Shown in pieces: positions 26,586 to 35,341 of a stretch of DNA of 64,000 bases; position 1 is the stretch's first letter, and every line of letters begins with the position of its first letter. Origin of the DNA: Hemibagrus wyckioides (Eukaryota; Chordata; Actinopteri; Siluriformes; Bagridae); NCBI RefSeq assembly GCF_019097595.1, contig NC_080717.1, forward strand, positions 10,601,336 through 10,665,335, in the 5' to 3' direction. A program made the position numbers and the translations under genes. The notes beneath the pieces are model-generated. The model was given only the letters and a program-made list of their open reading frames with translations. It searched no databases and had not been told where the DNA came from.

Positions 26586-26588
26586 AGC
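26586..26588 (+). promoter_or_regulatory. cnga2: Splice acceptor immediately before the cnga2 start codon
   Basis: The tract ttctgttccag ends one base before the ATG at 26589, which looks like a true acceptor. If so, the transcript has an upstream non-coding exon. The L1 remnant that ends about 130 bases upstream would then be intronic or lie near the promoter. No upstream exon could be identified. Confidence 0.5.
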
Positions 26589-29500
26589 ATGACAGGACAA
26601 GTGCTCGAGGAGAGTGCAGATTTAAAAGCCCACAGGCTCTCGGTGAAGACCTCCATGGAAGACGATTCAGAGAGAGCAGACAGCACGCTGAGTCGGTGAG
26701 AATCACGCTGATTTACAAATAGGTGACTGAGGGGTTGCTCTCAAGGTTATAGCCCAAATCTGACTGTTTTCTACTGTCGAATAATACACAGTGTATACTG
26801 ACTACAGCTTGTGTGTGTGTTAAAGCGGCCATTCTATATGTGATGACACGTCCTCAGAGTTACAGAGGATGGCCACACTGGAGCCACGTGGACCAAACTC
26901 TCAGAACTCCTTCCGTGGACGAGGAGCTCTGTCGAGGTGAGAGCCCTGCTCAGTTAGCATGATATCAGTGTAGCAGAGAAAGATTAGTATGTTTAATTCT
27001 TGCCTAGTTTCTGATTGGTTAGCTTGGTTCATTTAAAAGAAACCCATGCAAATCTACGTGTGAACAGTTTAATGTCAGCTTATGACAATATGAACCATAA
27101 AAAATATACACAGAGCAATATGTTAAAGTGTAACGCTGTTATTCTCCAGGTTGGTGAGCATGGTAGTGACGCTCCGAGAATGGGCTCATAAGAGTCTTCA
27201 GGAAGAGGAAGAAAGGCCAGATTCGTTTCTGGAGCGTTTCCGGGGGCCTGAACTTCGCATCACGCACAGCCGCATCAGCAGCAATCATCCTGATCCGCAA
27301 GACACCAGCGTCAAAACCAAGTGAGAAACACAGCTAGGCATCTCACTTCCTATCAGGCAAATAAAATAAAAATACACTGTACAGATGATATAATGCAAAT
27401 AAAATATAAACACTATATGCACACAAGTAAACCCTCGCCTGTCACTTTAATAGGAACACCTGTAATGTTCAGGTAAAATCATGTAGAGCTTCAGTTAATG
27501 TTTATATCCAACATCAGAATGGAGAAAAATGTGATCTTGGTCTGAATATAAATGCAGTGAGTAACGTAATGAGGTAAATACTCAAAATTTTGTAGCTTTA
27601 AAACGGAAATAGATGCATACATAATGCAAAAAGACAAAGGCTAAACTGCATTTGAGGTCTAGTGCAAAATTTTGATTGATGTCTGAATTCTCATATTCAC
27701 TTCAGTGTACACTGTATAACGTAACCTATCATGTAGAGCTGCGACTAATTATTATTTTTGATAAGCGATTGAATCTGTTGTTGGATTTTTATTTATTTAC
27801 TTAATAATTTAATTTACATATATTTATTACTATATTTCAATCCACTACTACTATAGAATTCTTAACCCTGTACACTGATCAGGCATAACATTATGATCAC
27901 TGAGAGGTGAAGTGTATAACACTGATTATCTCCTCATCATGGCACCTGTTAGTGGGGGGGATATATTAGGCAGCAAGTGAACATTTTGTCCTCAAAGTTG
28001 GTGTGTTAGAAGCAGGAAAAATGGGCAAATTGTGATGGCTAGACGACCGGATCAGAGCATCTCCAAAACTGCAGCTCTTGTGGGGTGTTCCCGGTCTGCA
28101 GTGGTCAGTATCTATCAGAAGTATCCTTTAAGTATCTGCTGCTAACATCTTGATACCAGATACCACAGCACACCTTCAGGGATCTAGTGGAGTCCATACT
28201 TCATCAGGGCAGGTCTGTTTTGGCAGCAAAAAAGGGGACCAGCACGATATTAGGCAGGTGGTCATAATGTTATGTTATGCCTGATTGGTGTATACAACCC
28301 ATGCACACTACTTCCATGTACAAAGTCACATAACACATAGCAGTTGGCTTAATAGTTAGCATGTTTGTCTGGCACCTCCAGGGTTTTTGGGTTTCATTCC
28401 TGCCTCCACCCTGAGTTCATTGAATTCGCATGTTCTCCCCATGCCTCAGGGATTTTCCTCCAGGTACTCTGGTCTGTAATGGATTGGCATCCCATCCCCA
28501 AATTTGTGCCCCGAGATAGACTCCAGGCTCCTCTCAGCCCTGTGTATGGGGGATGGAGAGGAATGGGATATTGTTTACCATCATATTGTCTTCATTGACA
28601 TGAATAATACAATTAAATTACAGAATTCTGGAAGACAATGGAAAACTAATGAGTAATTCATTTTGCCAGTAGATAATAGTGTTTGTTTTTAAGCTTTATA
28701 CATCTGGCAGTATAGCAATAGGCTCCTGTGGACACATGCTAGTGTTTTCCTGCGCTTATCGATTTTTGTAATCGACTACTGTGCGAGACCTTTGAGGAGA
28801 AAAAGGGGGAATGGGGAAACATTGAGTGGCATTTTGGGAATTCGTCAACAGGAAGAAGTCAGACGTGTTCATTCTTGCACCAGCAGATGACATGTACTAC
28901 AACTGGCTGTTTGTCATCGCCGCAGCTGTACTCTACAACTGGTGCCTCCTGGTGGCGAGGTAAAGTGCCCCAGCCATACTCTTTGTTTCTTATGAAAGCT
29001 GCATTAATGATATGAGATTCATTTCCTGACATGTCTGTAAAGCCTTCCAGACCAGCTGTTTCCTTCATGAAAAAGCATCCGGCTTTAATATTGCAGATCT
29101 AATGAAGCCTGATTTAGACTCTTATTTTAATGATGATTTATGGAAATGACTGCAAATGTGCTGAGGGCACGGGGGCATTTCCCTCCCAAGGGGCTGACGT
29201 TTTAGCTATTGATATTTTAAACACAGGGCCTGCTTTGATGAACTTCAAACCACGAACTACATTCTGTGGCTGGTTTTGGATTACCTCTCTGATCTGGTCT
29301 ACATACTGGACACCTGTGTGAGGCTCAGAACAGGTCAGAAGCTTTGGTCAGCAATCAGATGTCTGTTAATATTGCATCAGTATACAATGAACTAACAAAC
29401 AGAGGTGGGATGTTATGGGAAAATAATCATAATTGTGGTAGTGTGAGGCCTGAAGATGATTCTTTTCCAATGATAGCACACCCTGAAGTGTTTTATTCCT

Positions 29501-31224
29501 CTTATACCACAGCTAGTTGCCGATTTTTACAACACGTCAAAGAAGCATTTCAAATTTATAGATACATCTGCTATACAACTGCCTGTGTAAGTTCTTACTA
29601 TAGAAACGGTACTTACAATTAATCGACCACATTAATATGAGCTACTGGAAATACTGTCTAAGCTCTAATATAAAAAAAACAAAAACAATCATGACCAATC
29701 AGAATTAAGCATTTGACTTGAAAGTGGTATAAGTTGAAACTTCAAGTAACAGCTTTATCTCTTTTATCTCTCCTCACTTACATGGATGACTGCCACACTG
29801 CAGGTTTCCTGGAACAGGGTCTTCTAGTGAAGGACCTCAAAAAGTTAAGACAGAGCTACATCAACACTCTCCAGTTTAAGCTAGACCTATTGTCCATCCT
29901 GCCCACAGATCTGGCCTACATTGCTACAGGTATCCATGTGCCTGAGCTACGCTTCAATCGCCTGATGCGCTTTTCTCGCATGTTTGAGTTCTTTGACCGC
30001 ACTGAGACTCGCACCAGCTACCCAAACACGTTTCGCATCAGCAACTTGGTGCTCTACATCTTGGTCATCATCCACTGGAATGCCTGCATCTACTTCGCCA
30101 TCTCCAAGTCTCTCGGCTTCGGGTCGGACCAATGGGTCTACCCCAACATTTCGCATCCGGAGTTTGGCACCCTGACCAGAAGTTACATTTACTGCCTCTA
30201 CTGGTCCACACTGACACTCACCACCATTGGTGAAATGCCCGCACCGGAACGTGATGAGGAATATATCTTTGTGATCTTTGACTTCCTAGTAGGCGTCCTT
30301 ATCTTTGCTACCATTGTAGGCAACGTGGGAGCCATGATATCCAACATGAATGCCACACGTGCCGAGTTCCAAGCCCGCATCGACGCCATCAAGCATTACA
30401 TGAAGTTCCGCAAGGTTAGCAAAGAACTGGAGGCCCGGGTCATTAAATGGTTTGATTATCTTTGGACCAACAAGAAGACGATCGATGAGCAAGAAGTGCT
30501 TAAAAACCTTCCCAACAAACTGCGGGCTGAGATCGCGATCAATGTGCATTTGGAAACCCTCAAGAAGGTGCGCATCTTTCAGGACTGTGAAGCAGGGCTG
30601 TTAGTGGAGCTTGTCCTAAAGCTGCGTCCACAGGTCTTTAGCCCCGGTGACTACATTTGTCGTAAGGGTGACATTGGGAAAGAGATGTACATCATCAAGG
30701 AAGGCCGGTTAGCAGTGGTCGCTGATGATGGGGTGACTCAGTATGCACTTTTGACATCTGGTAGCTGCTTTGGTGAGATTAGCATTCTCAATATCAAGGG
30801 AAGCAAAATGGGGAACCGCCGAACAGCCAACATCCGCAGCATCGGCTACTCGGACCTCTTCTGTCTCTCCAAGGACGACTTAATGGAAGCTGTAATGGAA
30901 TACCCGGACGCCAAAAAGGTGCTGGAGGAGAGGGGCCGGGAGATCCTCCGGAAGGAAGGCCTGCTTGAGGAGCTGGGACTTGGGGGCCTTACAGGTGAAC
31001 AAATGGAGGAAAAAGTGGAGCAGCTCGAGGCCTCACTGGACACCCTGCAGACCCGTTTTGCTCGGCTGCTGGGGGAGTACACAACCACTCAGCAGAGACT
31101 CAAACAGAGGCTCACCGCCCTGGAGTGCAGGCTGCAGCACTCGGGCAGTGGCTATCTCTCTGACGGCAACGAGAGCATTACTGATGGTGACGGTACTCAC
31201 AGTGAGGTGAACATTCAGCTGTGA
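26589..31224 (+). CDS. cnga2: Cyclic-nucleotide-gated channel alpha subunit, CNGA2 type, 6 coding exons, complete
   Basis: Exons: 26589-26695, 26826-26936, 27150-27320, 28852-28959, 29227-29333, 29804-31224; total 2025 nt, 674 codons plus stop (human CNGA2: 664). Exons 4-5 carry S1 ([18 protein letters not shown]) and S2. Exon 6 carries S4 ([17 protein letters not shown]), the pore with TTIGE at about residue 343, the C-linker, and the cyclic-nucleotide-binding domain from about 480 to 545 ([36 protein letters not shown]). A leucine-zipper-like coiled coil (CLZ) lies at about 600-643. The family conducts Na+ and Ca2+ when cAMP or cGMP binds; CNGA2 is the main subunit in olfactory neuron cilia. 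Sequence after S2 is very close to human CNGA2, while the N terminus is divergent. The exon 2 acceptor (ttaaag|cgg) is weak but restores the frame and a conserved SSELQR block. A CNGA3 or CNGA4 identity is less likely. Confidence 0.93.
26696..26825 (+). other. cnga2: cnga2 intron 1, short, with a (GT)n-TTAAAG acceptor
   Basis: Only 130 bases. The acceptor is gtgtgtgtgttaaag at 26825, which has purines just before the AG. A stronger-looking AG (gtcctcag) lies 32 bases downstream at 26857, but using it would break the frame, whereas the upstream one gives [15 protein letters not shown], matching the family. Confidence 0.75.
27873..28290 (+). mobile_element. Tc1-like transposon, family A copy 2, non-autonomous with both ends
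   Basis: The ends CACTGATCAGGCATAAC and GCCTGATTGGTG (reverse complement CACCAATCAGGC) are flanked by TA at 27871-27872 and 28291-28292. The 418-base element keeps short pieces of the transposase N terminus ([21 protein letters not shown]) and lacks the catalytic region. Flanking TAs fit Tc1/mariner insertion. Confidence 0.9.
28340..28560 (+). repeat. SINE-like repeat, sense
   Basis: Reads GGCACCTCCAGGGTTTTTGG, TTCATTCCTGCCTCCACC, GCATGTTCTCCCCATGCC, GGCATCCCATCC, then GAGATAGACTCCAGGCTCC. Its order matches the family described at 24175 and 43985. Confidence 0.7.
29334..29803 (+). other. cnga2: cnga2 intron 5
   Basis: 470 bases. The part 29395-29715 may be another decayed dispersed repeat (CTATAGAAACGGT ... 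GACCAATCAGAATTAAG), similar to 22670-22770. The open frame from 29734 runs through the acceptor into exon 6. Confidence 0.7.
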
Positions 31225-31341
31225 ACACAACTGTTTCCCAGTGAGGTGGGAAAAATGAAGCCATAGTGAAAACAAAGAAAGATTGTATGATATGTTAGTA
31301 ATAGCATTCACTTTAGTTCAAATATTTAGTGTTTTTTTATA

Positions 31342-31771
31342 CACCGATCAGCCATAACATTATGACCACCTGCCTAGTATTGTTTTGGTTCCCCCTTTTG
31401 CTTCCAAAACAGTCCTGACCCATCATGCACTGTGTATTCTGACACCTTTCTATAAGAACCAGCATTAACTTCTTCAGCAATTTGAGCAACAATAGCTCGT
31501 CTGTTGGATCAGACAACATTAGCCAGCCTTTGCTCCCCACATGCATCAATGAGCCTTGGCCATCCATGACCCTGTCACTGATTCGCCACTGTTCCTTCCT
31601 TGGACCACTTTTGATAGATACTGACCACTGCAGACTGGGAACACCCCACAAGAGCTGCAGTTTTGGAGATGCTCTGATCCAGTGGTCTAGCCATCACAAT
31701 TTGGCCCTTGTCAAACTCGCTCAAATCCTTACGCTTGCCCATTTTTCCTGCTTCTAACACATCAGCTGGTG
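31342..31771 (-). mobile_element. Tc1-like transposon, family A copy 3
   Basis: The left end CACCGATCAGCCATAAC follows a TA. On the - strand it encodes the transposase N terminus [19 protein letters not shown]...[23 protein letters not shown], a Tc1-type helix-turn-helix. The right end is shortened (CAGCTGGTG then TA). It begins only 118 bases after the cnga2 stop, so it probably lies inside the cnga2 3' UTR. Confidence 0.85.
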
Positions 31772-32164
31772 TATATTACAGGTTTTGGGGGTAGAATTCT
31801 TCAGTGAATTGTTTTAGCTACAGTTTATTATTATTTTGGTTTAAATCCTTCTGTAGGCTGCATAAACAACACAACATAAATGACTCATCACTTTTATAGG
31901 AATCATTATCATAAGAATTAACAGTTTACAGTTATCCTAAACAAGTGAACAAAACAATGTAGCTTTCAAAGCAAACAGCTTTTACTACAGTGAAGCTCAG
32001 GCGACTTGCCATGACAGATAAACAATACTTTATCATCATTATCGTAATTTTTCTGTGTTTTCAATGTGCAAGCTGCCTATCTAATATTTAAATGTATTTC
32101 TCTTATTAGCATCATTTATTCTTAAATATGAGCTTATAAATATATTCTAAAACATATTTCCTTG

Positions 32165-32165
<1 letters not shown>

Positions 32166-32212
<47 letters not shown>

Positions 32213-32213
32213 G
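32166..32213. repeat. (TTA)n microsatellite
   Basis: About 16 uninterrupted trinucleotide units. Confidence 0.95.
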
Positions 32214-32820
32214 ATGTGCGGTATATTTGTTTGCTATCTATAAAATGGTCCTTTGGAGCATCATATAGACTGTTGTACTATTTGAAATTATGTGTGAGAT
32301 ATCTCTTGTACTGATTTTATTTTCCTTAATATTTATATTTTATACAATATTCTCTGATTGTCAATTTTCAAGTCTGTGTGTAAAATGAACGCTGTAAAGG
32401 TGAAGTATAACATGGTCAAAACAAACATTTGTGCACATTGTTGATGCATCGTTCAAGAATGAGTCGGTTCACTGAGTCGACTCTTCTAGGGGAGTTTCTT
32501 TTGCCGTGCAATTGCATCGAAACGCTTCCATGTAAACCATCCCCACGGTTCATTAATGTGAATGGTGAGTGGTGTGTCTGAATAATCGGTTGTCATAATG
32601 TTGTCATGTTTATTTACTGGAGAAATAATCAGGATAAATGGAAACGCATCATCTTAAAGCAGTGTCACTACTCGAAGCACGATTTGTACTGCGCATGCGC
32701 GGAAATGCGTCTACATCTTATAATATTCTACTAATAATATTTTATTTATTTATTTATTTATTTATAATTATTTATATATATATAATATAATGTTTTCAAA
32801 TCGTGTTTTCGGTACGGAAC

Positions 32821-32856
32821 TTTTATTATTATCATTATCATCATCATCATCATTAC

Positions 32857-32890
<34 letters not shown>
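32821..32890. repeat. (TTA/TCA)n compound microsatellite
   Basis: Mixed ATT and ATC trinucleotide units over about 70 bases. Confidence 0.9.
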
Positions 32891-32891
<1 letters not shown>

Positions 32892-33059
32892 CTTGGAAAC
32901 AGAATACAGAATAGTGCACAACAACTAAACAAGTAAACATAATATCAGAACACAGCAACTGAAAAAAAAAGAGGAAAAGAATAAAAAAGAAAAGGAAACA
33001 GTCATAAGAAAATAGCAACCAAACAAGGATACAAGGGGGGATTGTCAGATCCAATTCAA

Positions 33060-33795
33060 AACAGAAGAAAGAGAATTACAAATCATCGAAAGCAGGGAAA
33101 AGATCACAAACAGGCTTTTTTGTTCTGTGACAGCAAAAAGAGGTCTGGAGTATTTCGATTTGTGAAGGTGGAATTTTGCCAATAACAGAAGTAGGTTCAT
33201 TGTGATAGGCTCCAGCAGATCCCCTAATTAGGAATAAAGCGGGTATAGAAAACGAATGGATGGGTTCATTATGAAGAATTGATGTTTTCAACATGACTGT
33301 AATCAGTAAATCCCAACACAACGTCCTTCCAAAGTAAAACACTGTTTTTGTTTTTTGTTTTTGTTTTTTTATTATAAATTTTAGATCTAAAAAAAACCCA
33401 AGTACATCTTGCCAAAACGTCGTTGTATAAGAACAACTCCAAAATAAATGAACAACAGTTTCGTCAGAGACATCAAAGAAAAAGCTACTGGAGGACATGT
33501 CACTTTTAAACTATTTTTAAGTTTAATTTTTTTTAAGTGGCTTGCTGGATAAAATTTATGAATTATTTTGTAGGAAATTTCTTTCACTTTATTGGCTAGA
33601 AAAAAAGGGTAGGTGGAAGCACTCAGCAGATATATCCTACTGCAATACTCCAATAAGCAGTAACGTATGGCAAGGAGACAATATCGTTCTGGAATAATGA
33701 GTGAATAATGAGGTTTTATTAATGTTTTTGCCTTCCGGGACAGATTGAGTAGTGACATGCAGCACAGACAGCAGGCACAGACTCTCCCATGCAAA
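33060..33795 (-). mobile_element. L1-type LINE C-terminal remnant, antisense
   Basis: On the - strand 33387-33794 reads FFLANKVKEISYKIIHKFYPASHL and 33076-33498 reads DETVVHLFWSCSYTTTFWQDVL. These match the region after the reverse transcriptase in L1-clade elements (zf-RVT-like HLFW motif). It is a different copy from the one at 25-26.5 kb. A GGATGG-tailed SINE-like end is inserted in it near 33199-33265. Confidence 0.75.
33199..33265 (+). repeat. SINE-like 3' end inserted in the L1 remnant
   Basis: GATAGGCTCCAGCAGATCCC...GAATAAAGCGGGTATAG then AATGGATGGG is the 3' end of a common fish repeat that normally ends in GGAT units. It interrupts the LINE reading. Confidence 0.6.
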
Positions 33796-33809
33796 AAAAA
33801 AAAGGTTAT

Positions 33810-33960
33810 TATTAAGTTAAGTTGTCTTTATTTGTCACATATACATTACTGCAGTGAAATTCTTTCTTCACACATCACAACCTTGGGGGGTTGGGGTCAG
33901 AGCACAGGGTCAGCCATGATACAGCACACCTGGAGCAGGGTGGGTTGTTAAAATGTTAAA
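33810..33960 (+). repeat. Fish dispersed repeat (TTTATTTGTCACATA...GCAGTGAAATTC)
   Basis: Contains GTCTTTATTTGTCACATATA, GCAGTGAAATTCTTTC, GGTTGGGGTCAGAGC and CAGGGTCAGCCATGAT, a widespread teleost repeat. Truncated on the right; no coding content. Confidence 0.7.
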
Positions 33961-34249
33961 ATATCATCAGAGCAAGAAATATTTTTAGCTCATTCACCAT
34001 ACAAGTCTCTGTGAATGAACTTTTATTACAGAAAGTCTTGCAGAGGGAACTATCCTCAGGGCTGCTGTTACAGAAAAATAATCAACATCCAATCACAACA
34101 CAGCGCTGTGCTATAAATAAATCTAATATAAAACATGCCTGTATCACAAAAAAAAATCCAAGTATCCGGGTAAACTCCTCCAGACACGGCAACGCTTTCA
34201 CCCAAATCCATGTTTTTGAACAGGCACATTAAGTTGACCAGATACAGTA

Positions 34250-34347
34250 AACTTCGGGGTCCTTGCTTGACAGCCGGCGCGGAGTTTTTGACGCATGTGT
34301 TTTCCGCGCTCTGGTCGTATTGGGAATGGCAGCGCATTTCTTTTGAG
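34250..34347 (+). promoter_or_regulatory. Candidate nup62l promoter and non-coding first exon
   Basis: A CpG-containing patch (gccggcgcgg, ttccgcgctc, ggcagcgc) lies in AT-rich surroundings and ends at a donor-like tttgag|gtaact at 34347/34348. A matching acceptor (tattttatctcag) at 35315 precedes the exon with the nup62l ATG. Together they suggest a first non-coding exon here. Inferred from composition and splice signals only. Confidence 0.4.
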
Positions 34348-35315
34348 GTAACTTCACCCACTTTAAGACAAACGGTATCCATCTAAACTCAGTTATATAT
34401 TTTCTTTTATTTATATATATATACACTTACTTTGAAAACGAGAGACGCCCGAAGGTTTATTTAGTAGTAGTTAGCTACAGAGAGACAACATTAGCTTAAA
34501 TGGCTATCGGGTTTGCTAACGTGTGACTAGCTGGTGAAGCTAAACATCTTCATGTCCCTGCAGTTATAACGAGCTCCAGGCACTTCTGTTTATGTTTTAG
34601 GGGGTTTGCCTACTTTCTTAGTTAGATAACTGGTTGACTAGATTTCTAATCATTGTAGTTAAAGTTTATTCATGGAATGAGTCTCGTGTCTGGAAGTCGG
34701 TCAGGTTCAGTGCTGGAGACTATTTACCAGGGTTGCCAGATTGGACTGGAGATTTCCAGCCCAACTACCGCTTAAAAACCCGCACATTAAAAAAATAAAA
34801 CAGCCCAAAATGCATACTAATACAATACCAAACAGTTATAACAGTTAATAACTTTGTGATATCTGCTTATCGAGTAGAACGATCACAACAGACTGAAGTC
34901 TGACTGGACAGGACTCTCCTGAACCTTATTGACTAAACTGAAGCATATAATTAAAACGTCAACATTACATATTACACTTTATTAATAAAATATCATGTTT
35001 ATAGTCAAAAATAAAAACCAGTTGCATCAAAAACCAGCCCATATTTCATCAACCCTCCCAATGCACTTTTTCCCCGGGGAGACTTGACCAAAAGAAGCCC
35101 AATTGGGTGGAAACACGCCCAATCTGGCAACACTGCTCTTTACAGCTGCTGTAATGTAACCTATAAGGGAAACAAACTCGTTTCACATAACTATAAATGG
35201 GTAAAAAAAACACTTTCATTTATTGATAAATACTTTTTTTACTGTTTGTAAATTGCTGTGATAAAAGAGGAATAAAACATTAGTTTGATGTGATGTTTTT
35301 GTTATTTTATCTCAG
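34348..35315 (+). other. Likely 5' intron of nup62l, carrying a hAT-like MITE
   Basis: 968 bases between the candidate non-coding exon and the coding exon. The hAT-like element occupies 34728-35135; the rest is AT-rich with nothing recognised. Confidence 0.5.
34728..35135. mobile_element. Non-autonomous hAT-like element with 17-bp inverted ends and 8-bp target duplication
   Basis: The ends are CAGGGTTGCCAGATTGG and CCAATCTGGCAACACTG, inverted with one mismatch. Flanks are CTATTTAC (34720-34727) and CTCTTTAC (35136-35143), a 7/8 match for an 8-bp duplication. The 408-base interior has no open frame. The 8-bp duplication and CAG-start ends point to the hAT superfamily. Confidence 0.8.
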
Positions 35316-35341
35316 TATTAAAGGATCTTGAGAGAGAAACC
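35316..35341 (+). other. nup62l: nup62l 5' UTR segment before the ATG
   Basis: This short leader (ending gagagaaaccATG) follows the acceptor tttatctcag at 35306-35315. The ATG at 35342 starts MSFNFGQ, matching the usual p62 N terminus, which fixes the start. Confidence 0.6.

Larger units (their letters stand above)
27321..28851 (+). other. cnga2: cnga2 intron 3, repeat-rich
   Basis: 1.5 kb containing a possible repeat end (27437-27545), a short hAT-like scrap (27734-27800), a complete internally deleted Tc1-like element (27873-28290) and a SINE-like fragment (28340-28560). Confidence 0.85.
31225..34249. other. cnga2-nup62l intergenic region
   Basis: 3 kb. Contains the cnga2 3' UTR (end not located), a Tc1-like element, two ATT-type microsatellites, an antisense L1 remnant and a fish repeat near 33.8 kb. 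No gene was found. Confidence 0.75.

Noticed and set aside
26858..26936. cnga2 exon 2 starting at 26858 after the stronger cctcag acceptor
   Set aside because: The phase does not match exon 1 and would shift the downstream frame; 26826 gives an intact and conserved reading.
29734..29803. In-frame ATG upstream of the cnga2 last exon as a start of a short channel
   Set aside because: The ctgcag acceptor at 29803 joins exon 5 in phase (RTG|FLEQG). The upstream residues do not match the family and are intronic.
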